A stretch of 64,000 bases of DNA from Steromphala cineraria (lineage: Eukaryota; Mollusca; Gastropoda; Trochida; Trochidae): positions 61,827,227 to 61,891,226 of the forward strand of contig OU744732.1 of the NCBI GenBank assembly GCA_916613615.1. The letters run 5' to 3'. The notes under the pieces were generated by a model. It was not told the origin of the DNA. It did not search any database and saw only the letters and a list, made by a program, of their open reading frames with translations. Shown here piece after piece: positions 1-13,664 of this stretch. A program made the position numbers and the translations under genes. Each line of letters starts with the position of its first letter. Positions within the stretch are counted from its first letter, which is position 1.

Positions 1-3000
1 ATACGTGTACCACCTTCTAAATCTACTCATATTAAATGTAATTCAATTGCCCATCCAGTGATGTATCTGACGTCATATTACATACAGGCGGTCATACCGT
101 ACTGTCCCAAAAAACAACACTAAGTACTCCTATATTGTAATTCTTCCAAACAACAACTTCTGAAGGTACCAAGGAATACGTGCACCACCTTTTAAGTATA
201 CTCAAATTAAGGGTAATTCAATTGCCCATCCAGTGATGTATCTGACGTCATATAACATGTAGGCGGTCATACCGTAATGTCCGAAACACCAACACTAAGT
301 ACCCCTATATTGTAATTCTTCAAAACAACAACTTCTGAAGGTACCAAGGAATACGTGCACCACCTTCTAAGTATACTAAAATTAAGGGTAATGCAATTGC
401 CTATTCATTGAGGTATCTTACGTCATATTACATACAGGCGGTCATACCGTAATGTCCCAAAAAAACAACACTTAGTACCCCTACATTTTAATTCTTCAAA
501 ACAACAACTTCTGAAGGTACCAAGGAATACGTGCACCACCTTCTTAGTATACTCAAATTAAAGGTAATGCAATTGCCCATCCAGTGAGGTATCTTACGTC
601 ATATTACTTACAGGCGGCCATACCGTTCTGTCCCAAAAAACAACACTAAGTACCTTTATATTGCAATTCTTTCAAACAGCAACTTCTGAAGGTACCAAAA
701 AATACGTGCAACACCTTCTAAGTATACTCATATTAAAGGCAATTCAATTGCCCATCCAGTGAGGTATCTAACGTCATATTACGTAGAGGCGGTCATACCG
801 TTATGTCCCAAAAACAAACAATAAGTACCCCTATATTGTAATTCTTCCAAACAACAACTTCTGAAGGTACCAAGGAATACGTGCATCATCTTCTAAGTAT
901 ACTCATATTAAAGGCAATTCAATTGCCCATCCATTGAGGTATCTTACGTCATATTACGTAGAGGCAGTCATACCGTTATGTCCCAAAAACCAACAATAAG
1001 TACCCCTACATTGTAATTCTTCCAAACAACAACTTCTGAAGGTACCAAGGAATACGTGCACCACCTTCTAAGTATACTCATATTAAAGGTAATTCAATTG
1101 CCCATCCATTGAGGTATTTTACATCATATTACATAGAGGCGGTCATGCCGTAATGTCCCAAAAACCAACATGAAGTACCCCTATACTCTAATTCTTCCAA
1201 ACAACAACTTCTGAAGGTACCAAGGAATACGTGCACCACCTTCTAAGTATACTAAAATTAAGGGTAATGCAATTGCCCATCCAGTGAGGTATCTTACGTC
1301 ATATTACATACAGGCGGCCATACCGTACTGTCCCAAAAAACAACACTAAGTACCCCTATATTGTAATTCTTCCAAAAAACAACTTCTGAAGGTACCAAGG
1401 AATACGTGCACCACCTTCTAAGTATACTCATATTAAAGGTAACTCAATTGCCCATCCATTGAGGTATCTTACGTCATATTACGTAGAGGCGGCCATACCG
1501 TTATGTCCCAAAAACAAACAATAAGTACCCCTATATTGTAATTCTTCCAAACAACAACTTCTGAAGGTACCAAGGAATACGTGTACCACCTTCTAAATCT
1601 ACTCATATTAAATGTAATTCAATTGCCCATCCAGTGATGTATCTGACGTCATATTACATACAGGCGGTCATACCGTACTGTCCCAAAAAACAACACTAAG
1701 TACTCCTATATTGTAATTCTTCCAAACAACAACTTCTGAAGGTACCAAGGAATACGTGCACCACCTTTTAAGTATACTCAAATTAAGGGTAATTCAATTG
1801 CCCATCCAGTGATGTATCTGACGTCATATAACATGCAGGCGGTCATACCGTAATGTCCGAAACACCAACACTAAGTACCCCTATATTGTAATTCTTCAAA
1901 ACAACAACTTCTGAAGGTACCAAGGAATACGTGCACCACCTTCTAAGTATACTAAAATTAAGGGTAATGCAATTGCCTATTCATTGAGGTATCTTACGTC
2001 ATATTACATACAGGCGGTCATACCGTAATGTCCCAAAAAACAACACTTAGTACCCCTACATTTTAATTCTTCAAAACAACAACTTCTGAAGGTACCAAGG
2101 AATACGTGCACCACCTTCTTAGTATACTCAAATTAAAGGTAATGCAATTGCCCATCCAGTGAGGTATCTTACGTCATATTACTTACAGGCGGCCATACCG
2201 TTCTGTCCCAAAAAACAACACTAAGTACCTTTATATTGCAATTCTTTCAAACAGCAACTTCTGAAGGTACCAAAAAATACGTGCAACACCTTCTAAGTAT
2301 ACTCATATTAAAGGCAATTCAATTGCCCATCCAGTGAGGTATCTAACGTCATATTACGTAGAGGCGGTCATACCGTTATGTCCCAAAAACAAACAATAAG
2401 TACCCCTATATTGTAATTCTTCCAAACAACAACTTCTGAAGGTACCAAGGAATACGTGCATCATCTTCTAAGTATACTCATATTAAAGGCAATTCAATTG
2501 CCCATCCATTGAGGTATCTTACGTCATATTACGTAGAGGCAGTCATACCGTTATGTCCCAAAAACCAACAATAAGTACCCCTACATTGTAATTCTTCCAA
2601 ACAACAACTTCTGAAGGTACCAAGGAATACGTGCACCACCTTCTAAGTATACTCATATTAAAAGTAATTCAATTGCCCATCCATTGAGGTATTTTACATC
2701 ATATTACATAGAGGCGGTCATGCCGTAATGTCCCAAAAACCAACATGAAGTACCCCTATACTCTAATTCTTCCAAACAACAACTTCTGAAGGTACCAAGG
2801 AATACGTGCACCACCTTCTAAGTATACTAAAATTAAGGGTAATGCAATTGCCCATCCAGTGAGGTATCTTACGTCATATTACATACAGGCGGCCATACCG
2901 TACTGTCCCAAAAAACAACACTAAGTACCCCTATATTGTAATTCTTCCAAAAAACAACTTCTGAAGGTACCAAGGAATACGTGCACCACCTTCTAAGTAT

Positions 3001-6000
3001 ACTCATATTAAAGGTAATTCAATTGCCCATCCATTGAGGTATCTTACGTCATATTACGTAGAGGCGGTCATACCGTTATGTCCCAAAAACAAACAATAAG
3101 TACCCCTATATTGTAATTCTTCCAAACAACAACTTCTGAAGGTACCAAGGAATACGTTTACCACCTTCTAAATATACTCATATTAAATGTAATTCAATTG
3201 CCCATCCAGTGATGTATCTGACGTCATATTACATACAGGCGGTCATACCGTACTGTCCCAAAAAACAACACTAAGTACTCCTATATTGTAATTCTTCCAA
3301 ACAACAACTTCTGAAGGTACCAAGGAATACGTGCACCACCTTTTAAGTATACTCAAATTAAGGGTAATTCAATTGCCCATCCAGTGATGTATCTGACGTC
3401 ATATAACATGCAGGCGGTCATACCGTAATGTCCGAAACACCAACACTAAGTACCCCTATATTGTAATTCTTCAAAACAACAACTTCTGAAGGTACCAAGG
3501 AATACGTGCACCACCTTCTAAGTATACTAAAATTAAGGGTAATGCAATTGCCTATTCATTGAGGTATCTTACGTCATATTACATACAGGCGGTCATACCG
3601 TACTGTCCCAAAAAACAACACTTAGTACCCCTACATTTTAATTCTTCAAAACAACAACTTCTGAAGGTACCAAGGAATACGTGCACCACCTTCTAAGTAT
3701 ACTAAAATTAAGGGTAATGCAATTGCCCATCCAGTGAGGTATCTTACGTCATATTACTTACAGGCGGCCATACCGTTCTGTCCCAAAAAACAACACTAAG
3801 TACCTCTATATTGTAATTCTTTCAAACAACAACTTCTGAAGGTACCAAAAAATACGTGCAACACCTTTATCAGTATACTCATATTAAAGGCAATTCAATT
3901 GCCCATCCAGTGAGGTATCTAACGTCATATTACGTAGAGGCGGTCATACCGTTATGTCCCAAAAACAAACAATAAGTACCCTATATTGTAATTCTTCCAA
4001 ACAACAACTTCTGAAGGTACCAAGGAATACGTGCATCATCTTCTAAGTATACTCATATTAAAGGCAATTCAATTGCCCATCCATTGAGGTATCTTACGTC
4101 ATATTACGTAGAGGCAGTCATACCGTTATGTCCCAAAAACCAACAATAAGTACCCCTATACTCTAATTCTTCCAAACAACAACTTCTGAAGGTACCAAGG
4201 AATACGTGCATCACCTTCTAAGTATACTCATATTAAAGATAATTCAATTGCCCATCCATTGAGGTATCTTACGTCATATTACATACAGGCGGCCATACCG
4301 TACTGTCCCAAAAAACAACACTAAGTACCCCTATATTGTAATTCTTCCAAACAACAACTTCTGAAGGTACCAAGGAATACGTGCACCACCTTCTAAGTAT
4401 ACTCATATTAAAGGTATTTCAATTGCCCATCCATTGAGGTATCTTACATCATATTACATAGAGGCGGTCATGCCGTAATGTCCCAAAAACCAACATTAAG
4501 TACCCCTATACTCTAATTCTTCCAAACAACAACTTCTGAAGGTACCAAGGAATACGTGCACCACCTTCTATATACTCATATTAAAGGTAATTCAATTGCC
4601 CATCCATTGAGGTATCTTACATCATATTACATAGAGGCGGTCATGCCGTAGTGTCCCAAAAACCAACAATAAGTACCCCTATATTGTAATTCTTCCAAAC
4701 AACAACTTCTGAAGGTACCAAGGAATACGTGCACCACCTTCTAAGTATACTCATATTAAAGGTAATTCAATTGCCCATCCATTGAGGTATCTTACATCAT
4801 ATTACATAGAGGCGGTCATGCCGTAGTGTCCCAAAAACCAACAATAAGTACCCCTATATTGTAATTCTTCCAAACAACAACTTCTGAAGGTACCAAGGAA
4901 TACGTGCATCATCTTCTAAGTATACTCATATTAAAGATAATTCAATTGCCCATCCATTGAGGTATCTTACGTCATATTACGTAGAGGCAGTCATACCGTT
5001 ATGTCCCAAAAACCAACAATAAGTACCCCTACATTGTAATTCTTCCAAACAACAACTTCTGAAGGTACCAAGGAATACGTGCACCACCTTCTAAGTATAC
5101 TCATATTAAAGGTTATTCAATTGCCCATCCAGTGATGTATCTTACGTCATATTACATACAGGCGGTCATACCGTACTGTCCCAAAAACCAACAATAAGTA
5201 CCCCTACATTTTAATTCTTCCAAACAACAACTTCTGAAGGTACCAAGGAATACGTGCACCACCTTCTAAGTTTACTCAAATTAAAGGTAATTAAACTGCC
5301 CATCCAGTGAGGTATCTAACGTCATATTACGTAAAAGCGGTCATAACGTTGTGTCCCAAAAAAACAACAATAAGTACCCCTATATTGTAATTCTTCCAAA
5401 CAACAACTTCTGAAGGTACCAAGGAATACGTGCACCAACTTCTCAGTATACTCAAATTAAAGGTAACTCAATTGCGCATCCAGTGAGGTATCTTACGTCA
5501 TATTACATACAGGCGGCCACACCGTACTGTCCCAAAAAACAACATTTAGTACCCCTACATTTTAATTCTTCCAAACAACAACTTCTGAAGGTACCAAGGA
5601 ATACGTGCACCACCTTCTAAGTATACTCATATTAAAGGTAACTCAATTGCCCATCCAGTGAGGTATCTTACGTCATATTACATACAGGCGGCCACACCGT
5701 ACTGTCCCAAAAAACAACACTTAGTTCCCATATATTGTAATTCTTCAAAACAACAACTTCTGAAGGTACCAAGGAATACGTGCACCACCTTCTAAGTATA
5801 CTCATATTAAAGGTAACTCAATTGCCCATCCAGTGAGGTATCTTACGTCATATTACATACAGGCGGCCATACCGTACTGTCCCAAAAAACAACATTTAGT
5901 ATCCCTACATTTTAATTCTTCCAAACAACAACTTCTGAAGGTACCAAGGAATACGTGCACCACCTTCTAAGTATACTCATATTAAAGGTAATTCAATTGC

Positions 6001-9000
6001 CAATCCAGTGAGGTATCTAACGTCATATTACATAGAGCCGGTCATACCGTTATGTCCCAAAAAACAACACTAAGTACCCCTATATTGTAATTCTTCCAAA
6101 CAACAACTTCTGAAGGTACCAAGGAATACGTGCACCACCTTCTTACTATACTAAAATTAAAGGTAATTCAATTGCCCATCCAGTGAGGTATCTTACGTCA
6201 TATTACATACAGGCGGCCATACCGTACTGCCCAAAAAACAACACTTAGTACCCCAATTTGTACCCCTATATTGTAATTCTTCTCAACAACAACTTCTGAA
6301 GGTACCAATGAATACGTGCACCACCTTCTAAGTATACTCATATTAAAGGTAATTCAATTGCCCATCCAATGATGTATCTTACGTCATATTACATACAGGC
6401 GGTCATACCGTTGTGTCCCAAAAACCAACAATAAGTACCCCTATATTGTAATTCTTCCAAACAACAACTTCTGAAGGTACCAAGGAATACGTGCACCACC
6501 TTCTAAGTTTACTAAAATTAAAGGTAATTCAACTGCCCATCCAGTGAGGTATCTAACGTCATATTACGTAGAGGCGGTCATACCATTGTGTCCCAAAAAC
6601 CAACAATAAGTACCCCTACATTGTAATTCTTCCAAACAACAACTTCTGAAGGTACCAAGGAATACGTGCACCACCTTCTTAGTATACTAAAATTAAAGGT
6701 AATTCAACTGCCCATCCAGTGAGGTATCTGACGTCATATTACGTAGAGGCAGTCATACCGTTGTGTCCCAAAAACCAACAATAAGTACCCCTAAATTGTA
6801 ATTCTTCCAAACAACAACTTCTGAAGGTACCAAGGAATACGTGCACCAACTTCTCAGTATACTCAAATTAAAGGTAATTCAATTGCCAATCCATTGAGGT
6901 ATCTAACGTCATATTACATAGAGGCGGTCATACCGTTATGTCCCAAAAACCAACACTAAGTACCCCTATATTGTAATTCTTCCAAACAACAACTTCTGAA
7001 GGTACCAAGGAATACGTGCACCACCTTCTTACTAACCTTGAATTAAAGGTAACTCAATTGCCCATCCAGTGAGGTATCTTACGTCATATTACTTACAGGC
7101 GGCCATACCGTACTGCCCAAAAAACAACACTTAGTACCCCTATATTGTACCCCTATATTGTAATTCTTCCAAACAACAACTTCTGAAGGTACCAATGAAT
7201 ACGTGCATCACCTTCTAAGTATACTCATATTAAAGGTAATTCAATTGCCCATCCAGTGATGTATCTTACGTCATATTACATACAGGCGGTCATACCGTAA
7301 TGTCCCAAAAACCAACAATAAGTACCCCTATACTGTAATTCTTCCAAACAACAACTTCTGAAGGTACCAAGGAATACGTGCACCACCTTCTAAGTATACT
7401 CATATTAAAGGTTATTCAATTGCCCATCCAGTGATGTATCTTACGTCATATTACATACAGGCGGTCATACCGTACTGTCCCAAAAAACAACACTAAGTAC
7501 TCCTATATTGTAATTCTTCCAAACAACAACTTCTGAAGGTACCAAGGAATACGTGCACCACCTTCTTAGTATACTCATATTAAAGGTAATTCAATTGCCC
7601 GTCCAGTGATGTATCTTACGTCATATTACATACAGGCGGTCATACCGTAATGTCCCAAACACCAACACTAAGTACCCCTATATTGTAATTCTTCAAAACA
7701 ACAACTTCTGAAGATACCAAGGAATACGTGCACCACCTTCTAAGTATACTCATATTAAAGGTAATTCAATTGCCCATCCAGTGAGGTATCTTACGTCATA
7801 TTACGTAGAGGCGGTCATACCGTTATGTCCAAAAAAAACAACAATAAGTACCCCTACATTGTAATTCTTCCAAACAACAACTTCTGAAGGTACCAAGGAA
7901 TACGTGCACCACCTTCTAAGTTTACTCAAATTAAAGGTAATTAAACTGCCCATCCAGTGAGGTATCTAACGTCATATTACGTAGAGGCGGTCATACCGTT
8001 GTGTCCCAAAAAAACAACAATAAGTACCCCTACATTGTAATTCTTCCAAACAACAACTTCTGAAGGTACCAAGGAATACGTGCACCAACTTCTCAGTATA
8101 CTCAAATTAAAGGTAACTCAATTGCGCATCCAGTGAGGTATCTTACGTCATATTACATACAGGCGGCCACACCGTACTGTCCCAAAAAACAACACTTAGT
8201 ACCCCTACATTTTAATTCTTCCAAACAACTTCTGAAGGTACCAAGGAATACGTGCACCATCTTCTAAGTATACTCATATTAAAGGTAACTCAATTGCCCA
8301 TCCAGTGAGGTATCTTACGTCATATTACATACAGGCGGCCACACCGTACTGTCCCAAAAAACAACACTTAGTTCCCATATATTGTAATTCTTCAAAACAA
8401 CAACTTCTGAAGGTACCAAGGAATACGTGCACCACCTTCTAAGTATACTCATATTAAAGGTAACTCAATTGCCCATCCAGTGAGGTATCTTACGTCATAT
8501 TACATACAGGCGGCCACACCGTACTGTCCCAAAAAACAACACTTAGTACCCCTACATTTTAATTCTTCCAAACAACAACTTCTGAAGGTACCAAGGAATA
8601 CGTGCACCACCTTCTAAGTATACTCATATTAAAGGTAATTCAATTGCCAATCCAGTGAGGTATCTAACGTCATATTACATAGAGGCGGTCATACCGTTAT
8701 GTCCCAAAAACCAACAATAAGTACCCCTATATTGTAATTCTTCCAAACAACAACTTCTGAAGGTACCAAGGAATACGTGCACAACCTTCTAAGTTTACTC
8801 AAATTAAAGGTAATTCAACTGCCCATCCAGTGAGGTATCTAACGTCATATTACGTAGAGGCGGTCATACCGTTGTGTCCCAAAAACCAACAATAAGTACC
8901 CCTACATTGTAATTCTTCCAAACAACAACTTCTGAAGGTACCAAGGAATACGTGCACCACCTTCTAAGTTTACACAAATTAAAGGTAATTCAACTGCCCA

Positions 9001-12000
9001 TCCAGTGAGGTATCTGACGTCATATTACGTAGAGGCAGTCATACCGTTGTGTCCCAAAAACCAACAATAAGTACCCCTACATTGTAATTCTTCCAAACAA
9101 CAACTTCTGAAGGTACCAAGGAATACGTGCACCAACTTCTCAGTATACTCAAATTAAAGGTAATTCAATTGCCAATCCATTGAGGTATCTAACGTCATAT
9201 TACATAGAGGCGGTCATACCGTTATGTCCCAAAAAACAACACTAAGTACCCCTATATTGTAATTCTTCCAAACAACAACTTCTGAAGGTACCAAGGAATA
9301 CGTGCACCACCTTCCTACTATACTAAAATTAAAGGTAATTCAATTGCCCATCCAGTGAGGTATCTTACGTCATATTACATACAGGCGGCCATACCGTACT
9401 GCCCACAAAACAACACTTAGTACCCCATATTGTACCCCTATATTGTAATTCTTCCAAACAACAACTTCTGAAGGTACCAATGAATACGTGCACCACCTTC
9501 TAAGTATACTCATATTAAAGGTAATTCAATTGCCCATCCAGTGATGTATCTTACGTCATATTACATACAGGCGGTCATACCGTAATGTCCCAAACACCAA
9601 CACTAAGTACCCCTATATTGTAATTCTTCAAAACAACAACTTCTGAAGGTACCAAGGAATACGTGCACCACCTTCTAAGTATACTCATATTAAAGGTAAT
9701 TCAATTGCCCATCCAGTGATGTATCTTACGTCATATTACATACAGGCGGTCATACCGTAATGTCCCAAAAACCAACAATAAGTACCCCTACATTGTAATT
9801 CTTCCAAACAACAACTTCTGAAGGTACCAAGGAATACGTGCACCACCTTCTTAGTATACTAAAATTAAGGGTAATTCAATTGCCCATCCATTGAGGTATC
9901 TTACGTCATATTACGTAGAGGCGGTCATACCGTTATGTCCCAAAAACCAACAATAAGTACCCCTATATTGTAATTCTTCCAAACAACAACTTCTGAAGGT
10001 ACCAAGGAATACGTGCACCACCTTCTTAGTATACTAAAATTAAAGGTAATTCAATTGCCCAACCAGTGAGGTATCTTACGTCATATTACATACAGGCGGC
10101 CATACCGTACTGCCCCAAAAACAACACTTAGTACCCCTATATTGTACCCCTATATTGTAATTCTTCCAAACAACAACTTCTGAAGGTACCAAGGAATACG
10201 TGCACCACCTTCTAAGTATACTAAAATTAAGGGTAATTCAATTGCCCATCCAGTGAGGTATCTTACGTCATATTACGTAGAGGCGGTCATACCGTTATGT
10301 CCCAAAAACCAACAATAAGTACCCCTACATTGTAATTCTTCCAAACAACAACTTCTGAAGGTACCAAGGAATACGTGCACCACCTTCTAAGTATACTCAT
10401 ATTAAAGGTAATTCAATTACCCATCCAGTGATGTATCTTACGTCATATTACATACAGGCGGTCATACCCAAAAATGGTAATGTCCCAAACACCAACAATA
10501 AGTACCCCTACATTGTAATTCTTCCAAACAACAACTTCTGAAGGTACAAAGGAATACGTGCACCACCTTCTAAGTATACTAAAATTAAGGGTAATTCAAT
10601 TGCACATCCAGTGAGGTATCTTACGTCATATTACGTAGAGGCGGTCATACCGTTATGTCCCAAAAACCAACAATAAGTACCCCTATATTGTAATTCTTCC
10701 AAACAACAACTTCTGAAGGTACCAAGGAATACGTGCACCACCTTCTTAGTATACTAAAATTAAAGGTAATTCAATTGCCCATCCAGTGAGGTATCTTACG
10801 TCATATTACATACAGGCGGCCATACCGTACTGCCCAAAAAACAACACTTAGTACCCCTATATTGTACCCCTATATTGTAATTCTTCCAAACAACAACTTC
10901 TGAAGGTACCAAGGAATACGTGCACCACCTTCTAAGTATACTAAAATGAAAGGTAATTCAATTGCCCATCCAGTGAAGTATCTTACGTCATATAACATAC
11001 AGGCGGCCATACCGTACTGCCCCAAAAACAACACTTAGTACCCCTATATTGTACCCCTATATTGTAATTCTTCCAAACAACAACTTCTGAAGGTACCAAG
11101 GAATACGTGCACCACCTTATAAGTATACTAAAATTAAGGGTAATTCAATTGCCCATCCATTGAGGTATCTTACGTCATTTTACATACAGGCGGTCATACC
11201 GTAATGTCCCAAAAAACAACACTAAGTACCCCTATACTGTAATTCTTCCAAACAACAACTTCTGAAGGTACCAAGGAATACGTGCACCACCTTCTAAGTA
11301 TACTAAAATTAAGGGTAATTCAATTGCCCATCCAGTGATGTATTTGACGTCATATTACATACAGGCGGTCATACCGTAATGTCCCAAACACCAACACTAA
11401 GTACCCCTATATTGTAATTCTTCCAAACAACAACTTCTGAAGGTACCAAGGAATACGTGCACCACCTTCTAAATATACTCATATTAAAGGTAATTCAATT
11501 GCCCATCCAGTGATGTATCTGACGTCATATAACATACAGGCGGTCATACCGTACTGCCCCAAAAACAACACTTAGTACCCCTATATTGTACCCCTATATT
11601 GTAATTCTTCCAAACAACAACTTCTGAAGGTACCAAGGAATACGTGCACCACCTTCTAAGTATATTAAAATTAAGGGTAATTCAATTGCCCATCCATTGA
11701 GGTATCTTACGTCATATTACATACAGGCGGTCATACCGTTATGTCCCAAAAAACAACACTAAGTACCCCTATATTGTAATTCTTCCAAACAACAACTTCT
11801 GAAGGTACCAAGGAATACGTGCACCACCTTCTAAGTATACTAAAATTAAGGGTAATTCAATTGCCCATCCATTGAGGTATCTTACGTCATATTACATACA
11901 GGCGGTCATACCGTAATGTCCCAAAAAACAACACTAAGTACCCCTATACTGTAATTCTTCCAAACAACAACTTCTGAAGGTACCAAGGAATACGTGCACC

Positions 12001-12375
12001 ACCTTCTAAGTATACTAAAATTAAGGGTAATTCAATTGCCAATCCAGTGATGTATCTGACGTCATATTACATACAGGCGGTCATACCGTAATGTCCCAAA
12101 AACCAACAATAAGTACCCCTACATTGTAATTCTTCCAAACAACAATTTCTGAAGGTACCAAGGAATACGTGCACCACCTTCTAAGAATACTAAAATTAAG
12201 GGTATTTCAATTGCCCATCCAATGATGTATCTGACGTCATATTACATACAGGCGGTCATACCGTAATGTCCCAAAAACCAACACTAAGTACCCCTATATT
12301 GTAATTCTTCAAAACAACAACTTCTGAAGGTACCATGCAAGGAATACGTGCACCACCTTCTAATTATACTCAAAG
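1..12375. repeat. Satellite array, ~175-bp monomer with higher-order structure
   Basis: About 70 head-to-tail monomers. Each contains GAAGGTACCAAGGAATACGT, a TTACGTCATATTAC core and a GTACCCCTATATTGTAATTC segment. The junction motif ATACGTGTACC with its neighbouring variants occurs at 1, 1577 and 3152 (ATACGTTTACC), which gives a higher-order unit of about 1575 bp, or nine monomers; the third copy drifts after about 3840. A second duplication shows between about 5230-6050 and 7880-8700 (offset about 2650 bp), using private variants such as TTCCCATATATTG and AATTGCGCATCC. Some monomers (near 6250, 7140, 9425, 10135, 10855, 11040, 11580) have an extra TACCCCTATATTG duplication. Many monomers carry a perfect TGACGTCA palindrome, others TTACGTCA or TAACGTCA. 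No coding frame is evident. The array runs off the left edge, so its full length is unknown, and it ends in a truncated monomer at about 12375. Confidence 0.97.
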
Positions 12376-12495
12376 GGGTAGGCTGCCCTCCCGCTCTTCT
12401 CTTCTCTTCTTGGGAGTGAACGAACCCGATCTACGTTCCTCCTGCCAGCCTGTTAGTCAAGTCCTGCTGTTGGACTGCTCGTGTCCCTTGCAGAT
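12376..12495. other. Non-satellite left flank of the LTR element
   Basis: A short stretch between the end of the satellite and the 5' LTR, with a pyrimidine-rich run. No gene is recognised. Its last five bases, CAGAT, are the left copy of the retrotransposon target-site duplication. Confidence 0.6.
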
Positions 12496-12680
12496 TGTTT
12501 ATGATCCTATTTCGTTTCTAGTAATTCCTGATTCATTTTTATTCTCACAGGAAGTCATCCTGTTTTTGTATCAACCTGTTCTGTGTAGTAAACAGTAATG
12601 GCTACCCACATGTGTTTTAGTCTGTCTCTCTGAAGTCCCTATCTACAAGATAAGGCCTTGTTACAAACACGCTATCAACA
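12496..12680 (+). repeat. 5' LTR (185 bp)
   Basis: Starts TGTTTATGATCC and ends CGCTATCAACA. It matches 17065-17249 with one mismatch (12520 A versus 17089 G). It is followed directly by TGGTGGCAGCAG. Confidence 0.96.
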
Positions 12681-12698
12681 TGGTGGCAGCAGTGAAGA
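12681..12698 (+). other. Putative primer-binding site
   Basis: TGGTGGCAGCAGTGAAGA begins immediately after the 5' LTR. Minus-strand priming sites of LTR elements start with TGG, complementary to the tRNA CCA end. The priming tRNA was not identified. Confidence 0.6.
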
Positions 12699-12869
12699 CA
12701 TTTTCTTCATGATGCAGTGTGTTAGTGACAATGTCATTGCCTGAAAAAGGTGAAAACAAACTCTGAATCTCAGAATCTTCTGCATGCCATGTGCTTTCTC
12801 TGACCACATGTTCTTCTGAAGGAGCTTGTATATTTGTCAGTGGACACTTATATCCTGAATTTTGTCATT

Positions 12870-13664
12870 ATGTCTGATGATGACCAGGAACAACCTCCTC
12901 CTGTGGCACAGGCTGCTCCTCTGTTTATAAACACTAATCTGAGATTACCTCCTGAACTGAATCTACACACAGGTAACTTGCCTGAGAATTTCAGAATCTG
13001 GAAACGTCATGTTGATTTTTATATGACAGCTTCTGGTTGCATTAACACCTCAGCAGAAGTTCAAACTGGAACTATTATCAATCTTGGAGGTGAGGCACTT
13101 ATGAAAGCTTATGAGCATTTTGAATGGGCTGATAAAGACAAAAAAAACCCTCAACATGTTTTTGAAATGATCAGTGACTACTGTAATCCCCGTCAAAATG
13201 AAGTTGTGGAGTCACACAAGTTTCTCATGGCTCCATATTTCGAACCTTTTGACCAATTTGTGACCGAGCTTAGATCACTTGCTGCACAGTGTAATTACGG
13301 AGACCAGGAAGAACGCATGATCCGTGACAAAATTGTGTTCAGTGTGTCTGGGAAAGTGCAACAACTCCTACTTCGTGATGACAATCTTGATCTCAAGAAA
13401 GCTATCAAAATTTGCCAGTCATACGAACAAGCTAACAAACAGGTGAATGCTATGAAAGAGCCAAGTGCAGATAAGAAGCTCAACAAAGTGAAAGGTAAAC
13501 CTGGATCTGGTCGTCGTAACACTAACAGCGCTCGAAACTCCAGTGAAGGGAGGGAAAATGTGAGACGATGTAAGTTCTGTGCTAAGGAGCATCCTATGGA
13601 CAGATCAAAGTGTCCTGCATGGGGAAAAGTATGTTCCAAGTGTAAGGGTAAAAATCATTTCTAA
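12870..13664 (+). CDS. Gag-like protein, cut short inside the second zinc knuckle
   Basis: About 264 codons from the first ATG (the frame is open upstream to 12834 without an ATG). The N-terminal half has capsid/retrotransposon-gag character: an acidic start (SDDDQEQPPP), then a helical region of roughly residues 40-190. A basic linker (KVKGKPGSGRRN) leads to a nucleocapsid-like tail with Cys/His motifs. The first is CKFCAKEHPMDRSKC. The second starts CSKCKGKNHF and is interrupted by TAA before its last cysteine. Because the same frame stays open after the stop into the protease, the TAA is either a nonsense mutation or a gag-pol readthrough stop. Its position inside a zinc knuckle favours mutation. 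Gag would package the element RNA in cytoplasmic particles. Confidence 0.85.
   Translation: MSDDDQEQPPPVAQAAPLFINTNLRLPPELNLHTGNLPENFRIWKRHVDFYMTASGCINTSAEVQTGTIINLGGEALMKAYEHFEWADKDKKNPQHVFEMISDYCNPRQNEVVESHKFLMAPYFEPFDQFVTELRSLAAQCNYGDQEERMIRDKIVFSVSGKVQQLLLRDDNLDLKKAIKICQSYEQANKQVNAMKEPSADKKLNKVKGKPGSGRRNTNSARNSSEGRENVRRCKFCAKEHPMDRSKCPAWGKVCSKCKGKNHF

Noticed and set aside
1..12375. Tandem array as rDNA spacer or coding repeat
   Set aside because: No rRNA sequence or long open frame is present, and monomers carry stops in all frames checked.
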